A stretch of DNA of 23,058 nucleotides from CAZMLC01 sp964567125. Its GTDB lineage: Bacteria > Verrucomicrobiota > Kiritimatiellia > RFP12 > UBA1067. The position numbers and the translations under genes are program-made. The notes below the pieces were generated by a model. It was not told the DNA's origin, ran no database searches, and saw only the letters and a program-made list of their open reading frames with translations. The stretch lies in assembly GCA_964567125.1 (NCBI GenBank), contig CAZMLC010000043.1:1-23058 (forward strand), given 5' to 3'. Position 1 is the first letter of the stretch. Every line of letters starts with the position of its first letter. Below, in pieces: positions 1 to 6,467 of the stretch.

Positions 1-52
1 CGTCAGGCTCATAACCTGAAGGTCGTTGGTTCAAATCCAGCTCCCGCTACCA
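1..52 (+). tRNA. tRNA-Met (CAT), 3' part, probably initiator tRNA
   Basis: This is the 3' two-thirds of a tRNA cut by the window edge. The anticodon stem pairs 3-7 with 15-19 around a 7-nt loop (8-14) with anticodon CAT at 10-12. The T arm follows (stem GTTGG/CCAGC, loop TTCAAAT), then the acceptor 3' strand 42-48, discriminator A49 and an encoded CCA at 50-52. The segment from the anticodon arm through the T loop closely resembles bacterial initiator tRNA-fMet. However, the anticodon stem has only two G-C pairs next to the loop rather than three, and the 1:72 mismatch cannot be checked because the 5' end is missing. Confidence 0.9.
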
Positions 53-65
53 TTTATGAAACGAT

Positions 66-100
66 AAAAGCCTCGTGCGGATGCGCGGGGCTTTTTTGTT
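66..100 (+). terminator. Rho-independent terminator after tRNA-Met
   Basis: The arm AAAAGCC..CG at 66-75 pairs with CG..GGCTTTT ending near 95, and a run of six T (92-97) follows. It lies 13 nt after the tRNA CCA and so ends the tRNA transcript. Confidence 0.7.
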
Positions 101-143
101 TATCTGTTTTTGTCGGGTTGAGATGCGTTAAAAGGAATTCGGT

Positions 144-386
144 ATGATCAAGAGTTACACAACACAGGGAACATGTGCCTCGCGCATTGATATCGAGGTC
201 GAAGATGGTATTGTGACCGCCTGCCGCTTTTATGGCGGCTGCGTGGGCAATGCGCAGGGTATTGCGCGGCTTGTGGTGGGCTGCAAGGCGGATGAGGTGA
301 TCGCGCGTCTCAAAGGGATCAAGTGTCGCAATGGGACGTCGTGCCCGGATCAGTTGGCGCGCGCCCTGGCGGATATGACGCACTAA
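144..386 (+). CDS. TIGR03905-type TSCPD domain protein
   Basis: This is an 80-residue protein that is entirely the TSCPD domain, the small cysteine-containing module also found at the C-terminus of some class II ribonucleotide reductases. The namesake motif TSCPD is at residues 65-69. Four cysteines (11, 33, 61, 67) and the GGC(V)GN segment around 31-36 match the stand-alone TIGR03905 family, whose function is not established. Metal or cofactor binding through the cysteines is an inference. The start is supported by AGGA 8 nt upstream of the ATG. The gene stands alone between the tRNA terminator and a hairpin shared with the convergent DUF3795 gene. The length is typical of the family. Confidence 0.85.
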   Translation: MIKSYTTQGTCASRIDIEVEDGIVTACRFYGGCVGNAQGIARLVVGCKADEVIARLKGIKCRNGTSCPDQLARALADMTH

Positions 387-395
387 GATTGCACG

Positions 396-424
396 CGCGC
401 GGTCGGTGCAACGGCCGACGCGCG
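396..424. terminator. Hairpin between convergent genes
   Basis: The arms CGCGCG(G)TCGG at 396-406 and CCGACGCGCG at 415-424 pair over 10 bp with one bulged G and an 8-nt loop. It fills most of the 45-bp gap between two convergent genes, so it could stop transcription from both sides. Neither side has a good T run, so Rho-independent action is uncertain. Confidence 0.4.
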
Positions 425-431
425 TTCCTGC

Positions 432-1034
432 TTACACTGCGCCAGCGGTTTGTTTCGCGGCGCTTTTTTGTGCTTTGAATGCGGCGAACTCTTCGGCGTC
501 TGACCAGATTTTCTCGCCGCAGCTTTTACAGGTGGTCATGCCATAGCCGAATGCAGCGCCGCATTTCTTACAGCTCCAGCGCGTCTTCATTTCATCGCGC
601 CATGCGGCGAGACCTTTGTCGCGGACCGTATTCAAGTATTTTTCACGCAGGCCGTATTTGGGCGTCTCATTGAAGAAGGCTTTGATTTTCTTGCAGGGAT
701 AGTGTTTGCAGAGACCGCATGATTCCAGGTTCTTGGCTTTGGCGCATGCGCGCACGTCGCATTTCGACGCGTAGCTGGGCTTTTTCTTTTTGCTGCGGCA
801 CCCCAGGCATTTGGCTTCTGCCGGCGTCTTGGCTGTGCGGCTGGCGAGTAAGGCGGGACACGCTCCGCAGTAGATGCCGCAGACAGCATCCAGACTGATA
901 TCGCCTGCGGCGATGCCCGCTGCCGTTTCTGCGGCACAGACCTCTTCGCAGAGGCAGCACCCGATGGCTGTGCAGGCGGTTGCTTGACTGACGACGGATA
1001 AAAACCCTCTTCGACCCAACGCGTTCTTTTGCAT
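432..1034 (-). CDS. Cysteine-rich DUF3795 protein with Tat-like N-terminus
   Basis: This 200-residue protein has 19 cysteines. The N-terminus carries RRGFLS at residues 8-13, which resembles a Tat motif. The following segment, where a hydrophobic stretch is expected, contains five cysteines (21, 26, 27, 29, 33). The middle has the DUF3795 pattern: CGIYCGACP at 52-60, CLGC at 76-79, paired cysteines at 92/97, and CGLCKHYPC at 106-114. The C-terminus adds a zinc-ribbon-like CxxC...CxxC (155/158 and 169/172). DUF3795 has no established biochemical role; Fe-S or zinc binding is inferred from cysteine spacing. The start is supported by GAGG 5-6 nt upstream and by a good promoter at 1079-1107. Whether it is exported, and whether folded with a cofactor, is open. 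Confidence 0.8.
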   Translation of the reverse strand: MQKNALGRRGFLSVVSQATACTAIGCCLCEEVCAAETAAGIAAGDISLDAVCGIYCGACPALLASRTAKTPAEAKCLGCRSKKKKPSYASKCDVRACAKAKNLESCGLCKHYPCKKIKAFFNETPKYGLREKYLNTVRDKGLAAWRDEMKTRWSCKKCGAAFGYGMTTCKSCGEKIWSDAEEFAAFKAQKSAAKQTAGAV

Positions 1035-1078
1035 AAATACCTCACTGGAGTGGACTGCATCGTGCAGCAGTGGATGCC

Positions 1079-1107
1079 AGTATACGCCAAATGCGGGTGT
1101 TACGCAA
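1079..1107 (-). promoter_or_regulatory. Sigma70-type promoter for the DUF3795 gene
   Basis: On the minus strand, TTGCGT (1107-1102) and TATACT (1084-1079) are separated by exactly 17 nt. The predicted start leaves a leader of about 35-40 nt before the ATG at 1034. The -35 lies in a palindrome shared with the opposing promoter. Confidence 0.5.
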
Positions 1108-1120
1108 ATGCCGCTTGCGT
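1102..1120. promoter_or_regulatory. Palindromic operator candidate between divergent promoters
   Basis: ACGCAA (1102-1107), a 7-nt spacer and TTGCGT (1115-1120) form a perfect inverted repeat. Each arm is the -35 box of one of the two divergent promoters, so either this is a regulator site or both promoters simply share the same -35 sequence back to back. Confidence 0.35.
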
Positions 1121-1143
1121 CTCTCCGGCCATTATTTTATGCT
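1115..1143 (+). promoter_or_regulatory. Candidate promoter for ppnP
   Basis: TTGCGT (1115-1120) and TATGCT (1138-1143) are 17 nt apart and upstream of the ppnP start at 1181. The match to consensus is moderate at both boxes. Confidence 0.35.
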
Positions 1144-1180
1144 GTACGGCCAACACGGATGATCAACACGAAGGAGCACC

Positions 1181-1492
1181 ATGCACGCATTTGAAAATGT
1201 CACAGTCGTTAAGAAAGCCAATGTTTATTCTGAGGGAAAGGTTACCAGCCGTACGGTCCTGTTCGCGGATGGCAGCAAGAAGACGCTGGGCATCATGCTG
1301 CCCGGTGAATACACCTTCGGAACCGAGGCGAAGGAGCTGATGGAGATTCTGGCCGGCGAGTTGGATGTCCTGTTGCCCGGTGAAACGACCTGGAAGCGTA
1401 TCAAGGCAGACGAGTCGTTTGCGGTTCCCGCACAGTCGAAATTCAGTATGAAGGTCCTGTCGGTGACGGATTACTGCTGCTCGTACGGTTGA
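1181..1492 (+). CDS. ppnP: Pyrimidine/purine nucleoside phosphorylase PpnP
   Basis: This is a 103-residue single-domain cupin of the DUF1255/PpnP (YaiE) family, close to the usual length of about 94-105. PpnP splits nucleosides with phosphate to give free base and ribose-1-phosphate in nucleoside salvage; the family is broad-specificity and cytosolic. Family features are the N-terminal FENV..KKANVY..GKV.SRTV segment, the central LGIMLPGEYTFGTEAKELMEILAG block and the C-terminal FSMKV...YCCSY end. The start has GGAG a few nt upstream. The gene is monocistronic: its own promoter candidate precedes it and a terminator follows it. Confidence 0.92.
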   Translation: MHAFENVTVVKKANVYSEGKVTSRTVLFADGSKKTLGIMLPGEYTFGTEAKELMEILAGELDVLLPGETTWKRIKADESFAVPAQSKFSMKVLSVTDYCCSYG

Positions 1493-1520
1493 GTTGCGGC
1501 CGCTGCAGCACATGGTTAGC

Positions 1521-1580
1521 GAAGCCCTGAATGGAGCGCGGTGAATACCCGCGCCTGCCTTCGGGGCTTTTTAATTTTTC
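1521..1580 (+). terminator. Terminator after ppnP
   Basis: An outer stem AAGCCC (1522-1527) / GGGCTT (1564-1569) encloses an inner hairpin GCGCGG/CCGCGC. TTTTT and a second T run follow. It starts about 30 nt after the ppnP stop. Confidence 0.6.
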
Positions 1581-1633
1581 CGATGTGTGGTGCTGGATGC
1601 GACTTCTTTTTGCCCGGACTGGTTATAACGAAA

Positions 1634-1662
1634 TAGACACCGCAGGCGTGAGATGGTATCCT
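1634..1662 (+). promoter_or_regulatory. Candidate promoter of the polysaccharide operon
   Basis: TAGACA (1634-1639, 5/6 to consensus) and TATCCT (1657-1662, 4/6) are 17 nt apart. They lie upstream of the Gfo/Idh/MocA gene, and no other good promoter is seen before 6467 on this strand. Confidence 0.4.
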
Positions 1663-1690
1663 TTTAAAAAATGGCACAACGGCACGCCTG
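1643..1690. promoter_or_regulatory. Inverted repeat flanking the operon start
   Basis: CAGGCGTG (1643-1650) lies inside the promoter spacer. Its exact reverse complement CACGCCTG (1683-1690) lies just downstream of the expected transcription start. The centres are 40 bp apart, about four helical turns, which would suit a pair of operator half-sites. It is unlikely to act as an RNA hairpin, because the first arm is upstream of the predicted start. Confidence 0.35.
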
Positions 1691-1738
1691 TGCAGGGGGA
1701 TGGGGCGCCGTGCGGTATGCTGGGAAGAGGGAGAGACC

Positions 1739-2824
1739 ATGGAACGACCTTTTGGTTTTGCACTTGTCGGGACGGGGATGATCGCGGATTTTCATGCGCG
1801 TGCCGTGGCGTGCGTAGAGGGTGCCAAACTGGTGGCTGTAACCTCCCGTCAACATGAACGTGCGCAGCAGTTTGCTGCGAAATATGGTTGTGACGCCTGT
1901 TGCGATCTGGCCACCATGGTCGCCCGTCCGGATGTAGATGCGCTGATTGTGGCAACGCCTTCGGGGTTGCATCTGGAAGCCGCCCTCTGCGCGGCGCACC
2001 ATGGCAAGCATGCCCTCTGCGAAAAGCCGCTGGAGATCTCCGTGGCGCGCTGTCAGACGCTGATCGATGCGCATCGCGCAGCCGGCACGCAGCTCGGATG
2101 TACATTTCAATTGCGCTATCAGCCTGTGCTGGCGCCGATCCGTCAGGCGCTGCAGGAGGGACGTTTCGGCACGATCACCTCTGCGGCGATTTATGTGCCC
2201 TGGTGGCGCGATCAGGCCTATTACTCCGAGTCGCCCTGGCACGGCAAGCTGGCGCTGGATGGCGGCGGCGCGCTGATGAACCAGGCGATCCACATGGTGG
2301 ATCTGCTGTGCGATCTGATGCCGCCCGTGGAGTCTGTTTGCGGGTTGATCTCGTCGCTGGGGCATCCGGGCATTGAGGCCGAGGACACGGCCTCGGCCGT
2401 GCTGCGGTTCAAAGGCGGTGCAATCGGCATGATCTATGGCACAACCGCGTCGTGGCCCGGACAATCGAAACGGCTGGAGATCACGGGTACCAAGGGCTCG
2501 GTGATCATGGTGGATGACGCCTTGAGCCTCTATGTCTTTCAGGATGAACGGCCCGAGGATGCGCAGATTCGCGCGCGGTTCAGCGCGACTCACGGTGCGC
2601 TCGGTGCAGGCAATCCCGCGAGCGCCATGACGCCAGCGCTGCATGCGGCCTGCTTCCGCGATTTCATGCAGGCCTGCCGCGGCAAGGGAACTTTCGGTAT
2701 CGATGGCGTTTCGGCTCTGCGTGCCGTGCGCGTGATCGAGGCGATCTATGCGTCGGCCAGAAGCGGGCAATGTAGCGTTCTCGGGGAAGATGGAACGCGG
2801 CTGACGAAGGAGGGAGCCTTATGA
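1739..2824 (+). CDS. Gfo/Idh/MocA family NAD(P)-dependent oxidoreductase
   Basis: This is a 361-residue cytosolic sugar or inositol dehydrogenase-type enzyme. The N-terminal Rossmann fold begins with ALVGTGMIADFHARA (residues 8-22), the GxGxxA nucleotide loop. EKP at 95-97 is the hallmark motif of the family, and GGALMNQAIHMVD (175-188) holds the conserved C-terminal active-site histidine region (H185). Family members oxidise or reduce a sugar hydroxyl or keto group; the substrate cannot be read from the sequence. I chose the ATG at 1739 rather than an in-frame one at 1700, because GGGAAGAGGGAGAG precedes it and the Rossmann strand starts there. The stop overlaps the next start (ATGA at 2821-2824), so translation is probably coupled to the deacetylase. 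Confidence 0.88.
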   Translation: MERPFGFALVGTGMIADFHARAVACVEGAKLVAVTSRQHERAQQFAAKYGCDACCDLATMVARPDVDALIVATPSGLHLEAALCAAHHGKHALCEKPLEISVARCQTLIDAHRAAGTQLGCTFQLRYQPVLAPIRQALQEGRFGTITSAAIYVPWWRDQAYYSESPWHGKLALDGGGALMNQAIHMVDLLCDLMPPVESVCGLISSLGHPGIEAEDTASAVLRFKGGAIGMIYGTTASWPGQSKRLEITGTKGSVIMVDDALSLYVFQDERPEDAQIRARFSATHGALGAGNPASAMTPALHAACFRDFMQACRGKGTFGIDGVSALRAVRVIEAIYASARSGQCSVLGEDGTRLTKEGAL

Positions 2825-3657
2825 TTCAACCGAGCGATTTGCGCATACTGATTATTGGTGCGCATCCTGATGATCCTGACCTGACGGGCGGCGGTCTGGC
2901 GCTGAAGTATGTCAAGGCCGGCGCAACGGTGAAGTTCGTTTCGCTGTCGAACGGCGACCGGGGCCATCATCGCATGACCTCTGAAGCACTGGCTGCACGC
3001 CGCCTCATTGAGACACAGCAGGTGAAAGAGGTGCTGGGCATTGCCGAATATCAGGTCTTCTCTGAAAATCACGACTGTGAACTGACCGCCTCCATCGCGT
3101 TGCGCCAGGTGGTGACGCGGCTGGTCCGCACCTTCAATCCGCATCTGATCTTCACGCACCGCACCTGCGATTACCATGCGGATCATCGCGCGGTCGGAAC
3201 GCTGGTCATGGATGCAGCGTATCTGCTGGGCGTGCCGCTGTGGTGTCCCGAGACGCCGATTGCAAGCAACACGCCCGCAATCTATTTTCTGCGCGATGGC
3301 TTCACGTCCCCGTCTCCGCTGCGGCCGGACATTGTCGTGGGTGTCGACAGCGAGATGGATCAACTGCTCGAGGCGCTCTGCTGTCACACATCGCAATTCT
3401 TCGAATGGCTGTATTTTGATCTGCGGCTGACAGAACCGATTCCCGCTGATTTGGAGGGGCGCAAGGCCTTTATTGAGAAACATTGGGTTGCGCCGCGCAA
3501 GGTCTTTGATGCGCAACGTTTCAGGGAGCAGCTGATAGCGGCTTACGGTGCGGAACGCGGCGCTGCGGTGCAGCACGCCGAGGCGTATGAGTGCAGCGAA
3601 TATGGTCTGCAGCCGACGCCCGAAGAGGTCGCGTGGCTCTTTCCGTTTTTTACGTAA
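2821..3657 (+). CDS. PIG-L / LmbE family deacetylase
   Basis: This is a 278-residue zinc-dependent N-deacetylase of the PIG-L/LmbE family, whose members remove acetyl from N-acetylglucosamine-type groups. AHPDD (residues 14-18) supplies the metal and base residues H15, D17 and D18. CDYHADH (116-122) supplies the third metal ligand, probably H122. The following E of the usual HPDDE is replaced (HPDDPD). No signal peptide is visible, so it should act in the cytosol on imported sugar. It overlaps the dehydrogenase by 4 nt and is followed after 29 nt by the lipoprotein gene. The pairing suggests sequential deacetylation and oxidation of an amino sugar, which is inference. Confidence 0.88.
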   Translation: MIQPSDLRILIIGAHPDDPDLTGGGLALKYVKAGATVKFVSLSNGDRGHHRMTSEALAARRLIETQQVKEVLGIAEYQVFSENHDCELTASIALRQVVTRLVRTFNPHLIFTHRTCDYHADHRAVGTLVMDAAYLLGVPLWCPETPIASNTPAIYFLRDGFTSPSPLRPDIVVGVDSEMDQLLEALCCHTSQFFEWLYFDLRLTEPIPADLEGRKAFIEKHWVAPRKVFDAQRFREQLIAAYGAERGAAVQHAEAYECSEYGLQPTPEEVAWLFPFFT

Positions 3658-3686
3658 ACGACAACACGGTAAAACAAAGGATAGCA

Positions 3687-4526
3687 ATGAAAAAGCATGC
3701 AGGATTTTCCGCGCTGTGCAGCGCGCTGGCAATGATGGTCAGCGGGTGCGCAAGCGTGCAGGTGCCTCCGGGCGCGGCTGAGCTCGGCTATGTGAAGTGT
3801 ATCATCAACGAACGTCCGACTGTGGCCGACATCACGGGTGAGAAAACAGGAAACTTCAAGTGGTTCAGCGGACAGTGGTACAACGCGAAGCCGCCAAGCC
3901 TCGATCACTACGTCATGATCGATGGCGTGCTGGCGCTCAAGCTGGGCGGCGATCTCGTGAGCGCGCCGCGCGATTTGAAGCAACCGGGCGCTTTGCCGCT
4001 GCTGCCGGGTAAGGACGGCTTTTATGTTGAGTTCGATACGTGGGTCTCAGCGAACGATCCGGATCACTGGCCAGCGGTCTGGCTCATGCCGTTTGAGCAT
4101 AACGGACGGCAGGAGGATCGTCTGCCGACCGATCCGAAGGGATTCCAGCGCTTCATGGAGCTGGATGTGGATGAGGGCGGTTTCGGTCCTGGTCTGACGG
4201 GCACTGTGCACAGCAGCGAAGGACACTGGCCTAAGTATAAGCATATTCAGAATCCGAACAATGTGCGCAAGGAGCCGCTTGACCGCAGCAAGAAACATAC
4301 GTTTGGCGCGAGCTACGATCCGAAATCGCAGACGGTCACCTGGTGGGTCGATGGCGTCAAACAGATGTCGGCGACTGCGCCGTATGTGCCGGAAATCGCG
4401 CGGCAGCATCGCTATTATCTGATCATGAGCGGGCAGAGCCACAAGCTGCACAAGGCGCATTTCACCTTCATCAGCGGCGTGCGCGCGTTCGTGCCTGCGA
4501 TGTGTGAGATTCCGGCGGTGAAATAA
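3687..4526 (+). CDS. GH16-like secreted lipoprotein
   Basis: This 279-residue protein has a lipoprotein signal peptide with VSGC at 18-21 (lipid-modified C21), so it should be anchored to a membrane facing outward. The mature part looks like a concanavalin-type beta-jelly-roll of glycoside hydrolase family 16. FYVEFDTWVS...HWPAVWLMP (112-135) resembles the GH16 strand before the active site. ELDVDE (158-163) fits the GH16 catalytic pattern E-x-D-x-x-E, with E158 as nucleophile and E163 as acid/base. TFGASYDPKSQTVTWWVDG (205-223) matches a conserved later strand. GH16 enzymes cut beta-1,3/1,4 glucans and galactans such as laminarin, agar or carrageenan. Overall similarity is modest, so a non-catalytic laminin-G-like role remains possible. 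The start follows AAAGG and lies in the operon. Confidence 0.65.
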   Translation: MKKHAGFSALCSALAMMVSGCASVQVPPGAAELGYVKCIINERPTVADITGEKTGNFKWFSGQWYNAKPPSLDHYVMIDGVLALKLGGDLVSAPRDLKQPGALPLLPGKDGFYVEFDTWVSANDPDHWPAVWLMPFEHNGRQEDRLPTDPKGFQRFMELDVDEGGFGPGLTGTVHSSEGHWPKYKHIQNPNNVRKEPLDRSKKHTFGASYDPKSQTVTWWVDGVKQMSATAPYVPEIARQHRYYLIMSGQSHKLHKAHFTFISGVRAFVPAMCEIPAVK

Positions 4527-4577
4527 GGGACTGTGGAAAACCGATTGATTAACAGTAAGGAACAACAAGGGGGATAT

Positions 4578-6467
4578 ATGAAGAGATGGGTCATTGTCGT
4601 GTGGGCTGGGATCATGATCACTGGCGCGATCGGGTGGAGTGCACCTGCGGGGAAGTCGCTGGTCGACCGCGATCTGGTGGTTATGTTTCTGCGGACGCTG
4701 CCGGAACAGCCGCAGGGGTTTGGCGTGCCGCTGGCGAATCGCACGCTCTGCGATTCCGCGGCGTTCCAGAATCGCTACAAAGAGACAGTCAAACAGGCGA
4801 ACGACATCATCGCGAAACCGCTGTCGCCCTGGGTCAATGAGGATTATGAACTCTTTTTCAAGACAGGGGATCGCAATGTCGGACAGAAGATGATATGGCG
4901 TAGGCAGTCGGTGCTGATGACCTGCGTGCTGGCTGAATGCGTGGAAAACAAGGGACGCTTTCTGCCCTACATCCTGAATGCGCTGGATGCCTATTGCACG
5001 GATACGTGGACGCTCCCCGCGCACGATGCCAACATGAAAAACTATCTGCGCAAGGGCTTTTCGATTGACCTGAATTCCTCCGCCTTTGCCTTTACGTTGG
5101 CCGACTCGCTCTGCATTCTCGGCGATAAAGTACCGGCCGAATTGCGCGCCAAGGTGATGGCAGAGCTCGATCTGCGCATTTTCAAGCCGATCAAAAAAGC
5201 GCTGGTTCTTGATGCGCGCGGCCGCTCCAGCGAGTGGTGGACGACGTGCGAGCACAACTGGAATTCCGTCTGCTGGAACGGCGTGGTGGGTACGGTCTTG
5301 GCTGTCCATCCGGACAAGGTCTTTCGCGCGGAGATCGCCTCCGCGGCCATGAACATGGCGAAGCGCTATTTTGAGGGTTTCCCCGCTGATGGTTACTGTG
5401 TAGAAGGCACGGGGTACTGGAACTACGGGTTCTCGAATTATCTGGGCATGCGCGAGATCATCTGGCAGGCGACGCGCGGTCAGGTCGAACTGCTGAACGA
5501 TCCGAAGGTGATCCAGGTGATGCTCTACGGTCTGCGCATCCAGACCCTCGACCGGCTTTCACCCGCGCTGGGCGATTGCGGCTTTGGTGCTCGGCCCAAC
5601 CAGCAACTGGTCGAGTACTGCAATCAGGTGATGGGGTTGAACTTGCCCAACACAACGGTGTATGCCAGCGAGCCTTTGACTGCGCCGCTCTTCTTCACCG
5701 GCGCGAAACAGATCATTCCCTTCTCGGTTGCCAAGCCCATCACGATGGCGACGCCGCCTAAGGAAAGCCCGTATGCGTCGTACTTTCATGCAGCCACGGT
5801 ACTGATTTCACGGTCAAAGGATATGACTTTTTCCGCAGCGATCAAGGCTGGCGGCAATGGCAATCACAGTCATAACGATATCGGCTCATACGTGATTATC
5901 TGCAACACGGACCAGCCGTGCGGCGATCCCGGAGGTCCTGCGATCTATATTGCCGAGACCTTCAGCAGCAAACGCTACACGCATCCGATCTTGAATGCGC
6001 ATGGTCATCCGGTACCGGTGGTTGCGGGCAAGGAACAGCTGGAGGCACACAAAATCAAGCCTAAGGTGATCACTTGCGAAACCAGCGATGCGCAGGATCG
6101 CATGGTGATCGACATGCGCGCCGCGTATGCGGTTCCGCAGCTGAGCAAGCTGGAACGGAGCTACACCTTCGATCATGTGGCGAAGAATGTGAAGATCGAA
6201 GACACCTTCGCGTATACGGAAGCCAGCGCGTTTGAGGGGGTCCTGATTACGCGTGGCACCTTCAAACAGGTCGATGACAAAACCATACTCTTCACCATGG
6301 GTAAATCCACGGTGCGCGCGACGATCGAGGCTTCCGCGCCTTACACGGTGACGACGGAGGCGATCGACGATCACAAGGTGAAGTTCACCCGCATCGGTCT
6401 CGTCTTTACGAAGCCGGCTCAGGAGGGGTTTGTGCGGGTGCAGTTCTCGCCCTGCGAAAAGCAATAA
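4578..6467 (+). CDS. Heparinase II/III family polysaccharide lyase-like protein
   Basis: This is a 629-residue exported protein with an N-terminal signal peptide (hydrophobic 4-20, cleavage likely after residue 22 or 24). An alpha-toroid comes first. It includes HNWNSVCWNG at 226-235 and EGTGYWNYG at 276-284, matching the NWN...G and E-G..Y motifs of heparinase II/III-type lyases. The C-terminal beta-sheet part holds GGNGNHSHNDIGSY at 425-438, the conserved H-x-H-x-D metal or catalytic motif. Relatives cleave uronic-acid-containing polysaccharides (heparin, heparan sulphate, alginate, glucuronan) by beta-elimination; the substrate here is unknown. GGGGGA upstream of the ATG at 4578 decides the start over the in-frame ATG at 4533. 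It is the last gene of the operon, and its final 62 nt overlap the convergent MFS gene. Confidence 0.82.
   Translation: MKRWVIVVWAGIMITGAIGWSAPAGKSLVDRDLVVMFLRTLPEQPQGFGVPLANRTLCDSAAFQNRYKETVKQANDIIAKPLSPWVNEDYELFFKTGDRNVGQKMIWRRQSVLMTCVLAECVENKGRFLPYILNALDAYCTDTWTLPAHDANMKNYLRKGFSIDLNSSAFAFTLADSLCILGDKVPAELRAKVMAELDLRIFKPIKKALVLDARGRSSEWWTTCEHNWNSVCWNGVVGTVLAVHPDKVFRAEIASAAMNMAKRYFEGFPADGYCVEGTGYWNYGFSNYLGMREIIWQATRGQVELLNDPKVIQVMLYGLRIQTLDRLSPALGDCGFGARPNQQLVEYCNQVMGLNLPNTTVYASEPLTAPLFFTGAKQIIPFSVAKPITMATPPKESPYASYFHAATVLISRSKDMTFSAAIKAGGNGNHSHNDIGSYVIICNTDQPCGDPGGPAIYIAETFSSKRYTHPILNAHGHPVPVVAGKEQLEAHKIKPKVITCETSDAQDRMVIDMRAAYAVPQLSKLERSYTFDHVAKNVKIEDTFAYTEASAFEGVLITRGTFKQVDDKTILFTMGKSTVRATIEASAPYTVTTEAIDDHKVKFTRIGLVFTKPAQEGFVRVQFSPCEKQ

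Noticed and set aside
1664..2770. 368-codon open frame antisense to the Gfo/Idh/MocA gene
   Set aside because: Rich in Arg/His/Gln with no family motif; it mirrors the codon bias of the real gene, which has clear domains and a ribosome-binding site.
4047..5309. 420-codon minus-strand frame across the lipoprotein and heparinase-type genes
   Set aside because: Overlaps two real genes that have export signals and catalytic motifs; Arg/His-rich shadow.
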